From the NCBI GenBank assembly GCA_965223835.1, contig CBDCXQ010000001.1, positions 5,332,001 through 5,396,000 of the forward strand: a stretch of DNA of 64,000 bases. The letters are read 5' to 3'. Positions 45,642 to 54,477 of this stretch are shown in pieces. Numbering within the stretch: position 1 is the stretch's first letter; each line of letters opens with the position of its first letter. Under the pieces are notes generated by a model. That model was not told where the DNA came from. It saw only the letters and a list, made by a program, of their open reading frames with translations, and did no database searches. The translations under genes and the position numbers were made by a program. This stretch comes from CAVYXZ01 sp965223835 (GTDB taxonomy: Bacteria; Chloroflexota; Anaerolineae; Aggregatilineales; Phototrophicaceae).

Positions 45642-45732
45642 GCAGCGGGTTGAAACAACTTGAGATTGCTCAAGCTGAACCCCCAAAAACAACCGTTGGC
45701 ATCGGCGTTAGTTGGGGCACTAAGGAATCACA

Positions 45733-46599
45733 ATGTCGATTGTCCATGTTTCGCAATTTAAGATCCGTGATTATGAATGTGATGCTTATGGTCACTTGAA
45801 CCACGCCAATTACATCCGCCTGATGCAGGAAGCGGCTTTCGATGCGTCGATTGCCGTCGGCTATCCTAAAGAACGCTACGAGGCTATGCAGCGGCTGTGG
45901 CTGGCCCGGGCCACCAGGATTGAATATCATGCCCCGCTGTTATACGGCGATGTGGTGACGATCAAGACCTGGGTTGCCGATTTCCGGCAGGTGCGGTCCC
46001 TGCGCCAATATGAATTTTATCGCAGCGAAGAAATGGTTGCGCAGGCCCAAACTGATTGGGTATTTCTGGATCGAACATCGAGCAAAGTCGTTGCAGTTCC
46101 TTCAGACATTATTGCTGCTTATACCGGAGACAGCCTGGTCGAACGCCTGCCACGTACCGGGTTTCAGCAACCGCCACCCGCCCCGGAAGGGGCATTTACA
46201 CTGCGCAAACGAGTTGAATGGCGCGACATTGATAGTGCCCAACACCTCAATAACGCCGCCTACTTCAACTACATGGAAGACAGCGCTATCCAGGCCGCCG
46301 CTCATTTTGGTTGGCCGCCCAGGCGAACACTGAGCGCCAGTATGGCATTAGTGGCGCAGCGTCATCAGATTGAATATCGTGAACCAACGCTGGTGGATGA
46401 CGAAATCGACATTATGACCTGGTTGTTTAACGTTCGGCGCTCCTCGGCCATCCGTCATTATGATTTCATCCGCGTGCGCGATGGCAAACGCTTAACCCAG
46501 GCGCAAACCCAATGGGCGGCTATCAATCTGGAAACCAATAAGCCGCTGCGCGTTCCAGCTGAATTTATCGCTGACCTTGGCCCCAACATTGCCCGCTAA
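45733..46599 (+). CDS. Acyl-ACP/acyl-CoA thioesterase with two hotdog domains
   Basis: 288 aa with an internal duplication. Domain 1 (1-135): RDYECDAYGHLNHANYIRLM with the D-x-x-G-H-x-x-N hotdog motif, ending in WVFLDRTSSKVVAVP. Domain 2 (150-280): WRDIDSAQHLNNAAYFNYME and QWAAINLETNKPLRVP. This matches FatA/FatB-like and 4HBT thioesterases that release fatty acids from ACP or CoA. Each half carries its own motif, so both may be active or one structural. Confidence 0.85.
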   Translation: MSIVHVSQFKIRDYECDAYGHLNHANYIRLMQEAAFDASIAVGYPKERYEAMQRLWLARATRIEYHAPLLYGDVVTIKTWVADFRQVRSLRQYEFYRSEEMVAQAQTDWVFLDRTSSKVVAVPSDIIAAYTGDSLVERLPRTGFQQPPPAPEGAFTLRKRVEWRDIDSAQHLNNAAYFNYMEDSAIQAAAHFGWPPRRTLSASMALVAQRHQIEYREPTLVDDEIDIMTWLFNVRRSSAIRHYDFIRVRDGKRLTQAQTQWAAINLETNKPLRVPAEFIADLGPNIAR

Positions 46600-46922
46600 A
46601 CGACCTGATTGGCCGAAAATCACCCATTGCAAGCAACACGATTTCAATCGTAGTAGATAGAGAGGTTTTGTAATTGATTTTTTACCGCATTCAAACTGCG
46701 CAATCTGACGATTGGAATCACGCCAGATCGTGAAACCCATTGTTGAAATTGGCACTAAATCGCGCAATGATATGCACCACTTCAAAGAGGGTGTGCTAAT
46801 TATCGCCTTGAAGCGTCGATAACCTGTACTTAAAGTTATAGTACACAAGGTCAAAGCATAGCAGTTTACTCGATGAATAATTCCACAATTTTTAATAACT
46901 CAAACAGCAGGAGATTCTTCCA
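46600..46922. other. Intergenic region before the interrupted nucleoside hydrolase
   Basis: 323 bases, AT-rich. It contains an open stretch of about 35 codons on the plus strand (near 46725-46821, reading IVKPIVEIGTKSRND) with no start or family match, possibly the tail of a lost gene. AGGAG just before 46923 is the ribosome site of the interrupted gene. Confidence 0.35.
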
Positions 46923-46969
46923 ATGAGTGACTTTACAGTTTTTGATGTGGCCTTTCCGCCCGGAGCTAG

Positions 46970-48133
46970 TGCAAGATCAGGGCTGATAGGTTGAATAACG
47001 GGCAAAAATCGTGTCAAATAGGGGCATGAAACCACTCTATGCCAGAGAATTGACAGAGGAAGAACGGGACATCCTGCACCAGAGCTTGAAATCGAGCGAT
47101 GGCTTTCGGGTGAGACGCGCTCAAATGATCCTAATGAGTGCCGATGATCACCTGAAAGTCAACGAGATTGGACGACGTGTAGGGTGTCAGGGTCAGGCAG
47201 TACGCATGACCATCCACGCCTTTCATGAACAGGGGCTGGCTTGCCTGGAAGCGGGCAGCCATGCGCGTCATGACGATCAGCGGGCGTTCAATGATACGAC
47301 ACGGGAACAGTTACGCGAACTGATCCAACATTCACCCCGTGATTTTGACTATGACAGCAGCCTATGGACGCTGGATTTGTTGGCGCAAGCCAGCTTTGAG
47401 CAGGGACTGACCGAGATGCTGGTCACAGGCGAAACGGTGCGGGCAACGCTAGCGAGTATGGGCATTCGCTGGCAGCGAGCCAAACACTGGATCACCAGTC
47501 CTGATCCGCATTACGCGGTGAAAAAAAGCGGCGCGACTGGCTGAGAGCGCAGGCGGACAAGCATGAGGACTGGTTGTTGGTCGAGGAAGACGAGTGCTGG
47601 TTTTCGCGCTTTGCCCAGCCGCAAGCCCATGCCTGGGCTGCTGAAAATGAGATGCTGCGCCTGGTCGAGCGCGAACCACCGCGCGGCGACCAGCAGAAAG
47701 CACTGGCTTGTTTTGGGGCCTTACGCCGGGATACGCAGGAGGTAGTGCTGTATTTCAGCGCTGGACAACCCAACAGTTTACAGCAATGGATGTTTCTGAT
47801 GGGGCTGTTGGCGGTCGCACGACAAGAGGGCAAACAGGTCGTGGTCGTCATCTGGGACAACGCCTCCTGGCACAAAAGCAAAGACATCCGTCGTTGGGTA
47901 CAAGCCTACAACCGAGCGGCTAAGGCTGAGGGGGAACCCCGCTTGCTTACCCATTTACTGCCTGTCAAAAGTCCCTGGCTCAATCCGATTGAAGTGCGCT
48001 GGGTTCATGCCAAGCGCGGCACCTGTGAACCCGATGGTGAGTTATCGTCTATCGAGCTACGCCGTAGGCTGTGCGTCCATTTTGACACACAGCCCGTCTA
48101 CGATACATTCACATTATGAGGTCTGATCTTGCA
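46970..48133 (+). mobile_element. IS630-type insertion sequence, 1164 bp
   Basis: Ends are perfect 11-base inverted repeats, TGCAAGATCAG at 46970-46980 and CTGATCTTGCA at 48123-48133, flanked on both sides by CTAG (46966-46969 and 48134-48137), a target duplication centred on TA as expected for this family. It holds one transposase in two overlapping phases. The intact ends and duplication indicate recent insertion. Confidence 0.93.
47011..48119 (+). CDS. IS630-type transposase read through a slippery A7 run
   Basis: Phase 1 (47011-47544) has the helix-turn-helix part VNEIGRRVGCQGQAVR and SMGIRWQRAKHWITSPDP, and ends shortly after AAAAAAA at 47521-47527. A -1 shift at that run leads straight into KRRDWLRAQADKHEDW and the catalytic domain: LVEEDECWFSR (first Asp), VVVIWDNASWHKS (second Asp), VKSPWLNPIEVRW (Glu). 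The joined protein is about 368 aa, normal for the family. ATG 47026 is an alternative start with AGGGG close by. Either ribosomal or transcriptional slippage would join the halves; a one-base deletion is the other reading. Confidence 0.85.
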
Positions 48134-49188
48134 CTAGGCAGCGCGTCATCGTCAACACAGACGCCAAAAACGAGGCCGACGACCAATACGCAATCGTCCA
48201 CGCGATCTTAACACCATCATTCGAACTTCATGGCATCATACCAGCTCATTTTGGAACGGGTAAGTCAGCTACCAGTATGCAGGATAGTTATGACGAGACG
48301 ATGCTGCTGCTGCGCCTGATGGGTCTCGAAAACGACATTCGGGTCGAAGCTGGAGCAACCGGCGGCATGCCCGACGAAGCGACACCAGTCGACTCGCCCG
48401 GCGCCCAACTGATTATTCAGGAGGCCATGAGAGACGATGATCGACCACTACATATCGCCTTTTACGGGCCGGTCACAGATATATCCTCGGCCCTGCTGAT
48501 TGAGCCGAAGATCGAAGACCGGAATATCCGTGTAATCTGGATCGGCGGCGGGGATTGGCCCATTGGTGGCCGAGAGTACAATCTCTCAAATGACATTCAC
48601 GCTGCCAATGTGTTAATGAAATCGAACCTGGAAGTGTGGCAAATCCCCCGATACACGTACCGGACGATGAGCGTCGGCTATGCTGAACTGATTGAGAAAA
48701 TATATCCTCTGGGCGACATTGGTAAGTACCTGGTCGAACAGCTTATCGAGCATAATGCACAGACGAGTCCGCACATGGAGTACCGTTCTCTGGGTGATTC
48801 CCCCTGTATCGGCATCATCCTGGATCCGGAGTGTGGCAAGTGGACGTGGCGTCCCGCGCCGTTATTTGACCAGCAGATGCACTATATTCACACTGGACAG
48901 TATCGTCCCATCCGCGTGTATGACAACGTGAATACGAACTTCATTCACGAAGACCTCTACGCCAAACTCGCACAGTTCATCCGGCGCGGGTCACGTCTTT
49001 GAGTCATGGGTTTTTCTTAGCCGTGTAGACAAATACTCGAATCAGACAGATCGGGTCTGAGTGTTTGCGTAGTGGTAAATAATTGACTGAGGAGAATGAG
49101 GAGGCACGCTTGGATAAACGACCAAGCCTATCGGAGTACCTTCTCATGATCCCAATGCAACGTCCTTATATAGTCAACCAGGACACAG

Positions 49189-49464
49189 TTGCTTCGGGAA
49201 CAATCTGCATTATATTGTCAATGGAGGCAAGTCGTGATACATCCTGGCCGCACTGTGGCTCCAGAGCGTTTTCATGGTATCACACTGGTCTCCAAACGCC
49301 AGATCAACTGGCATTCGGCGGTTGGCAGCCTGGAGTTTATGAATGCGACGCCAGAGGGTCTATCGGCGCTCATTTTTGTGGCGGCCATTCCTATCCTGTT
49401 GGTGTATCCCGTCTTGCAGCGTTATTTCGTTACTGGCCTGACGCTCGGCTCAGTGAAATCATAG
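49189..49464 (+). pseudogene. C-terminal remnant of a sugar ABC transporter permease (MalG type)
   Basis: The last 30 codons, ALIFVAAIPILLVYPVLQRY then FVTGLTLGSVKS, match the final helix and tail of MalG-like permeases. Upstream residues carry no further permease helices, so only the end survives. It lies in a decayed stretch between the nucleoside hydrolase and the IS982-like element. Confidence 0.65.
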
Positions 49465-49469
49465 GATAA

Positions 49470-49679
49470 ATGCTCATGACAATGACAGATGAAGAACGGT
49501 TTCGTTTTGACCTGACGGGGTATCTGGTGCGGCCTGCCATCCTGAGCGCAGAAGAGGTCGCCGCTATTGTCGATCAGGTAGAACGTATTCACCATGACTC
49601 GGTTTCTGAGAAATTCTTGGCGTTGACCAGTACCGTTCTACCGGTTCATGAGGATAATCCGAAATGGGACCCGCGCTGA
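49470..49679 (+). pseudogene. N-terminal remnant of a phytanoyl-CoA dioxygenase-like gene
   Basis: About 68 codons, starting near ATG 49470/49476 and reading FDLTGYLVRPAILSAEEVAA, the usual opening of PhyH-family iron/2-oxoglutarate oxygenases. The metal-binding H-x-D...H core is missing; the frame ends at 49679 as the next remnant begins. Confidence 0.6.
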
Positions 49680-49888
49680 TTCGCAATGCCGGTGTAATTC
49701 ATTCTTCACGAGACCTCAGAACCTGGCAAGTTGAGAAAATTTTTCTCTATTCGCCTGATCTAGATCATGAAGCTTTTCAATACTTCAATTTCGCGATTGA
49801 CGGTGATGACCTGGCGGTTGTTTCTAAGTCATTGGTCGTTAGTCCCTGGTCAATAGTCGGGACCATACGAGTTGTGGGTTCCGTTTGA
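49664..49888 (+). pseudogene. Remnant of a sialidase-like (BNR-type) glycosidase
   Basis: The frame reads NAGVIHSSRDLRTWQVEKIF, then LYSPDLDHEAFQYFNFAIDG and DDLAVVSKS, the style of the last propeller blades of exo-alpha-sialidase family proteins. Only this end is left, joined directly to the oxygenase remnant; the last codons (from about 49833) are unrelated. Confidence 0.5.
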
Positions 49889-49992
49889 TGGGTAAAGTTT
49901 TCTGTCTTTTGACTAAAGACTTTCGACTACTGGCATAGAACCGCCTTATCGATTAGAGGTCGAAAGCCCCCTCGCGGACACATAGCAATATA

Positions 49993-50257
49993 TTGTCATT
50001 TCATGTTATCAAAGGCTTTCGTAATCTTCGGCGTGACCAAGTCCTTGTTGCTGTCTCCGAAAATAACCGCGTATTGCGCTTTGAGGCCAATCTGACGACT
50101 CGTCTGGCACCGTTAGGTACATTTACCAATGAATTAGACAACCTGGCCCGACCTTTAGGCATTGCCCAGGGGCCAGACGGCGACGTCTATATCTCAGAAC
50201 AAATCGCCGACGGACGCGTTCTCCGTTTCAGTTCTACTGGAGTACCTTTAAAGAGCG
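49993..50257 (+). pseudogene. NHL/beta-propeller gene remnant cut by the IS982-like element
   Basis: Residues VAVSENNRVLRFEANLTTRL, then ARPLGIAQGPDGDVYISEQ and GRVLRFSSTGVPL form about one and a half NHL-type propeller blades (the GPDGDVYI motif). The frame stops at the left end of the insertion sequence at 50258. Sequence just past the right end (KGVVATGDIDFG, then a stop) could be the original end of this gene. Confidence 0.5.
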
Positions 50258-51360
50258 TTGTCCGGTACTGCAAGGAGAAAGATGAAGGTGTGCAAGAGGG
50301 TACAATCCTAAGCTCTCACACACAAGGAGCGCACCAATGGACTTGGACACCTTCATGACGACATTATACGTGCTGATTGATGACTGGTATAGCAGCGGAA
50401 TGGCGAGCCAGATGCAGCGTCATGCTGGGCCTGGATGTAAGATGACCGATAGCGAGGTGCTCACGGTAGCGATAGCTGGGCAATGGCGTATCGGGGTTCC
50501 CTGGCAGTCAGAACGCGGTGTGGTGCGGTACATGCTACAACATGGACGGCAGTGGTTTCCAAAGATGTTGCAAAAAAGTCAGTTTAACCATCGGGTACGG
50601 CAGTTGTGGGCGGCGCTGGTGGGGTTGCAACAGGCGGTGGCGGATTGGTTAATCACCGAAGCCGATTTGTATGAGTGTGTGGATTGCACGGGACTCCCGC
50701 TATGTAGCTTGTCCCAGGCCGCCAGTCATGATCGTCACTGGTTGAGCGGTCAGTTAGGGCGTGGTGGCAACCATGGCGGTTGGTTTTATGGTGAACAACT
50801 TCTGCTAAGCGTCACCCGGCAGGGAGTTGTGACCGGATGGCTGGTGGGACTGGCTCCCATTGATGATCGCTGGATGCTGGAAGCCTTTCTCAGCACAAGA
50901 CAGAGCCGGATGCAGGTCATTGGCCCGGAGCAAGCCGATTCAAGACGTTATAAACAGACGTTGATTCCCACTATTCATAGTTTCAGCCCGGCAATCTGTG
51001 CTGGATATCATCGTGCGTTACCCTACCTGGCCGATCAAGGGTTTAATGGTGAACGTTGGGTAACTCACTGGCAGCATGAATATCAGATGACAGTTATGGC
51101 TGCGCCACCCGCCAATGCGGGGCAACGGTGGGATCGCGCTGCTATGAGATGGCTCTCAAGTCATCGCCAAATCATTGAAACGGTCTTGTCGCGCCTGGTT
51201 GAGGTGTTTGGCTTAAAACAACTCCGCGCGCATAGTGACTGGGGCAAAATTACGCGACTTGCCGCCAAAATGGCAGCGTATAATCTCGGTTGCTATTTCA
51301 ATCGCTTATTAGGACGGCCCGATGGTGCTTTGGCGACGCTCATTATTTAATACCGGACAA
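50258..51360 (+). mobile_element. IS982-like insertion sequence, about 1103 bp
   Basis: Ends TTGTCCGGTA (50258-50267) and TACCGGACAA (51351-51360) form a perfect 10-base inverted repeat around one transposase gene. The flanks are similar (CCTTTAAAG left, CCTTAAAG right) but not identical, so no exact target duplication is claimed. The left end interrupts an NHL-type gene remnant. Confidence 0.85.
50337..51350 (+). CDS. IS982-family-like DDE transposase
   Basis: 337 aa. N-terminal TLYVLIDDWYSSGMASQM and KMTDSEVLTVAIAGQW are typical of IS982-type transposases; the first catalytic Asp is in LYECVDCTGLPLC, the second in PYLADQGFNGERW, and the Glu in SHRQIIETVLSRLVEVFGLK. The end, MAAYNLGCYFNRLLGRP, is also standard. 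The frame is intact and lies inside matching terminal repeats, so the element may still move. A strong AAGGAG lies upstream of the start. Confidence 0.9.
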   Translation: MDLDTFMTTLYVLIDDWYSSGMASQMQRHAGPGCKMTDSEVLTVAIAGQWRIGVPWQSERGVVRYMLQHGRQWFPKMLQKSQFNHRVRQLWAALVGLQQAVADWLITEADLYECVDCTGLPLCSLSQAASHDRHWLSGQLGRGGNHGGWFYGEQLLLSVTRQGVVTGWLVGLAPIDDRWMLEAFLSTRQSRMQVIGPEQADSRRYKQTLIPTIHSFSPAICAGYHRALPYLADQGFNGERWVTHWQHEYQMTVMAAPPANAGQRWDRAAMRWLSSHRQIIETVLSRLVEVFGLKQLRAHSDWGKITRLAAKMAAYNLGCYFNRLLGRPDGALATLII

Positions 51361-51421
51361 GCCTTAAAGGGGTAGTGGCAACTGGAGATATTGATTTTGG
51401 CTGATTTGCTCCAAAAAATGA

Positions 51422-52798
51422 TTACCCGACAGAATTGCTACCCCTGTTCAGGATCAATTCATAGAAGTCGGCCCCTCCAACCTGTCCACCTTTGAGCACA
51501 ATTTCCAGCCCATCGAGGCGGCTCTCGTGTGAACTCATCCGGCAGAGTGGACCACCAGGCACAAGTGGTGCAATGGTCTCCAGGGCAAAGACATCCATTT
51601 GTCGCATGGTATGACCGCAGGTATCCCCGCCAGCAATACAGGCACGTTTGAGCTGCGGCATCCGCCAGAACAATTCGCGCAAAATCAATCCCTGTTGTGT
51701 TGCCAACCGCTTGCCGACATCATTGGGATCTAATCCTAACGATTGCAGATGCGTCTTTGTCGTGGCGATAATCGGGTCATCAGGTCCATGCACCGAGTAC
51801 AGCATGACGCTTTGCCCGCGTTCCAGTGCTGCCAGGGCCTGCATGATGACTGCTTCCCGTGCTTGATCTGCCACATTCGGATTAACCAGTCTGGCGCTAT
51901 CCAGGCGGATATCACAAAATCCCTGGGCAATTGCGTGGTCGATCTGCTGGGCAGAAATTGGCGATGCACTGCCAGACATGACAACAATCTGCCGTGCTCT
52001 GGTCGCCTGCTGAGACACCTGCGGCTTGTCAATGATCCCTGCTTTACGCCACCAGCCGGTCAATGCATATTCCACGCCAGACGAACCAACAGTAAACACA
52101 GGGCGGTCCTGTGCCATTTGCCAGATGAGCTTTCCAATTTTGAGCAGGTGGTCGTCGTCCAACGTATCAAACAAAACGATTTCGGTACCAGCAGCAATCA
52201 TTTCCCGGAGACGTGCTTCAATAAGTTTATCTTCCGCCGCCAAATGGCGCAGGTCAATCAGATCGAGGCGGCGTGGGGTCTGTTTACCAAGATGAATGCG
52301 CAAATCACCTTCATCCATTGGTGTTACCGGATGGCGACTCATTGTCGGATGGCGGTCAAGACGCCAGGTTGTGTCGCCGACGGTAGCGAACAGATTGCCA
52401 AATGCGACATAACGTTTCAGGCTGGGGGCACCGACCAACAGGGGTACAATCGGGCAGTCGAATACCTCGTAACCAATATCGATTGCTTTACCGATACTGC
52501 CGATCGTGGGTGACGAGTCAAAGGTAGAGCAGATTTTGTAGTGAGTTACTGGTGCGCCGAGGGCTTTGAGCGCCGTCAACCGGGGCCACAGTTCGCGCTC
52601 CATTTCTACTGATGTCATAGATCGGCTGACTCCGGCGACACCGATCGCCCGCAGGTTCGCAAAACGACCTTGCAGGTGTTCGGGCAAGGGCGGTTCCAGA
52701 AAGAGCGCAGTGGGTATGCCATTGAACGTCAAGGCTTCCATGGCATCCGTAGAGCCGGTGAAGTCGTCACCATAAAAGGTCAGCAGCAAATCTTTCAT
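51422..52798 (-). CDS. oiaK: DUF1537 four-carbon acid sugar kinase, OiaK-like
   Basis: 458 aa. N-terminal LTFYGDDFTGSTDAMEAL and VTHYKICSTFDSSPTIGSIG are the substrate-side motifs of the DUF1537 kinases; the C-terminal nucleotide-binding half has IVVMSGSASPISAQQI and CIAGGDTCGHTMRQM. Pairing with a RuBisCO-like protein (4-base ATGA overlap) matches the apiose-degradation kinase OiaK, which phosphorylates 3-oxo-isoapionate before the RuBisCO-like enzyme acts. Last gene of the minus-strand sugar cluster. The exact substrate is inferred from context. Confidence 0.75.
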   Translation of the reverse strand: MKDLLLTFYGDDFTGSTDAMEALTFNGIPTALFLEPPLPEHLQGRFANLRAIGVAGVSRSMTSVEMERELWPRLTALKALGAPVTHYKICSTFDSSPTIGSIGKAIDIGYEVFDCPIVPLLVGAPSLKRYVAFGNLFATVGDTTWRLDRHPTMSRHPVTPMDEGDLRIHLGKQTPRRLDLIDLRHLAAEDKLIEARLREMIAAGTEIVLFDTLDDDHLLKIGKLIWQMAQDRPVFTVGSSGVEYALTGWWRKAGIIDKPQVSQQATRARQIVVMSGSASPISAQQIDHAIAQGFCDIRLDSARLVNPNVADQAREAVIMQALAALERGQSVMLYSVHGPDDPIIATTKTHLQSLGLDPNDVGKRLATQQGLILRELFWRMPQLKRACIAGGDTCGHTMRQMDVFALETIAPLVPGGPLCRMSSHESRLDGLEIVLKGGQVGGADFYELILNRGSNSVG

Positions 52799-54051
52799 GA
52801 TGTTCCATATTTTTCGATGGCCTGTTGTAACGCAACATGATCGCGGGCATAGACTTCGAGTGGAATCCCCTTGATCGCCGCTTCCCAGCCTTCACGCAGA
52901 CTCTTAACGCCGGCAGCAGGACCAGCAGGGTGTGCCAGGATGCCCCCGCCAGCCAGATAGATTAAATCAAGGCTGTTCAGGGCCTGGTAGGTATCCGGCG
53001 CCTGGCCGGCCCATTGTCCTGACGAAAATACTGGCATCACCGTCTTGCCGTCTGGGGTGGGGGTTAGACACGCTAAAGCCGAGGCAATAACTGACTCATC
53101 AGGTTCGCAAAACTTGTTGCGAATACCATTCACGTGAAGCTGATCACACCCGGCGAACCGCCAGAATTTTTGCCATGCCCGATAATCAAAGCCCAGGGCC
53201 GGACTGCGGGTGAGCACCCCCCAGCCATTGCGATGACCATGAATGGGGAGCTGGCTATGCTTACGCAGGCTCTCCACACCAGTCAGACCAACCGCGATGA
53301 TGTTGACCATGACACACGTCCCGCCTGCGTCCAGGATCAGGTCGTGGTGGCGACGCATTGAATCGACATCACCACTGATATTGAAGGCATACATGACCTT
53401 TTTGCCGGTTTTTTCGGCATGTTCGTTGATAACCCGCATGACGGCTGTTGCCCGGGCCGCAACTGGCGAGTAGGGCGCATCGGCGATCAGTTCATCATCC
53501 TTGATAAAGTCCAGTCCGGCTTCACACAATGTCTTGACTAACGCAGCAGTTTGGTCGGGAGTCAGACCCACGCTGGGCTTGATGATGGTTCCAATCAATG
53601 GACGTTCGCGAACCCCAGCCAGGCGGCGGGTGCCAGCGATACCGAATTGTGGACCCGGACAGGCAGATGCAAATATTTCTGGTACGATGACATCGAGCAG
53701 ACGGAGGCCAGAAAATGGCGCGAGTTCAAACAAATTGCCGGCCACCGTCGTCATCAATTGCGGCAGCGAGTGGCCGATATTGTCAAGCGGAAAGGAGATA
53801 ACAACCTCAGCACGATGATACACGGGCGAAGCCGTTCCCGTCGGTGGCTGCGAACCGGGCAAAGATGGGGTAGTCACCGTTTCCAGTTCAGTAATTTGCT
53901 CAACGCTGGCACTGTGGCGCTGGCGCAGTTGGTCAGTTTCGCCCGGTACCCGGACAAAGGTTCCCGCAGACTGCTCCCCGGCTAAGACGGCGGCTGCTTG
54001 TGCCAGCGGATGGGCGGTCTCTATCAAATAGGTCGCATAAATTCGGTCCAT
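52795..54051 (-). CDS. RuBisCO-like protein, probable 3-oxo-isoapionate-4-phosphate enzyme
   Basis: 418 aa, form IV RuBisCO-like. The active-site layout is visible: GTIIKPSVGLTPDQTA, FIKDDELIADAPYSP with the carbamylated-Lys/Asp/Glu triad (K-D-D-E), then GHRNGWGVLTR (His), FSSGQWAGQAPDTY and LAGGGILAHPAGPAAGV. It is not a CO2-fixing enzyme by family. Next to an OiaK-like kinase, the likely reaction is decarboxylation (OiaX) or hydrolytic transcarboxylation (OiaT) of phosphorylated 3-oxo-isoapionate from apiose. Which of the two cannot be told here. The upstream partners (apiose dehydrogenase, lactonase) are not in the window. Confidence 0.8.
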   Translation of the reverse strand: MDRIYATYLIETAHPLAQAAAVLAGEQSAGTFVRVPGETDQLRQRHSASVEQITELETVTTPSLPGSQPPTGTASPVYHRAEVVISFPLDNIGHSLPQLMTTVAGNLFELAPFSGLRLLDVIVPEIFASACPGPQFGIAGTRRLAGVRERPLIGTIIKPSVGLTPDQTAALVKTLCEAGLDFIKDDELIADAPYSPVAARATAVMRVINEHAEKTGKKVMYAFNISGDVDSMRRHHDLILDAGGTCVMVNIIAVGLTGVESLRKHSQLPIHGHRNGWGVLTRSPALGFDYRAWQKFWRFAGCDQLHVNGIRNKFCEPDESVIASALACLTPTPDGKTVMPVFSSGQWAGQAPDTYQALNSLDLIYLAGGGILAHPAGPAAGVKSLREGWEAAIKGIPLEVYARDHVALQQAIEKYGTS

Positions 54052-54061
54052 CTAAATATCC

Positions 54062-54477
54062 ATCTCCACCGATGGTTGCAGCGCTGGAAGATCATCTCGT
54101 CGCATCATAATATGGCTGGGCTAAACGCTTAATCCACCGGCCAGACCATCCATAAACCGCCACGGCGTAAACGAGAATATGACGTGTTGGCAGCGCTCAA
54201 ATTGCTCAGCCCAAAAGCCGCCTGTCTACTTCACGGCGTCAATTTCTACATCGTGCAGGCGTGCATAGGCTCGAAACGTTGTTGGCTGGGATAGTGTATT
54301 AAACATCATAAAAATACTCAATAACTGACGTTACACAGCCAGTCGATCCGCTGCCAGGCCTTCATGCGCAACTCCTAGCACCAGGCCAATATAACGATGC
54401 TCCAATAACAAGGGGCCAGCTTCCAGCGGATAAGGTTCGATGTCCATAATGTTCGGATTGTGCCGCATCAGGAGGAC
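54062..54477 (-). pseudogene. Decayed gene remnants, including a GH127-like N-terminus
   Basis: 416 bases with no intact gene. On the minus strand, LHDVEIDAVK, a TAG stop, then TGGFWAEQFERCQHVIF (about 54170-54255) resembles the start of GH127 beta-L-arabinofuranosidases (V-x-I-T-G-G-F-W-x-E-R). Further upstream on that strand PYPLEAGPLLLEHRYIGLVL is a second fragment whose family I cannot name. Several stops interrupt both, so a carbohydrate gene was probably lost between the sulfatase and RuBisCO-like genes. Confidence 0.45.

Larger units (their letters stand above)
46923..49002 (+). pseudogene. Nucleoside hydrolase-like gene interrupted by an IS630-type element
   Basis: The 5' part starts at ATG 46923 with AGGAG upstream and reads MSDFTVFDVAFPPGA to the insertion point. 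The 3' part resumes at 48138. Removing 46970-48133 and one CTAG copy restores one frame: RVIVNTDAKNEADDQYAIVH (the D-x-x-x-x-x-D-D calcium/ribose motif of inosine-uridine nucleoside hydrolases), FELHGIIPAHFG, DISSALLIEPKIEDRNIRV, VIWIGGGDWPIGG, and a His-containing late segment to 49002. Intact it would hydrolyse an N-glycosidic bond of ribonucleosides, or a related sugar. Confidence 0.85.

Noticed and set aside
50245..51370. Target duplication of the IS982-like element
   Set aside because: Flanks CCTTTAAAG and CCTTAAAG are alike but not identical, so a duplication is not claimed.
51743..52513. 256-codon plus-strand ORF opposite the DUF1537 kinase
   Set aside because: Antisense shadow; the kinase motifs on the minus strand are clear.
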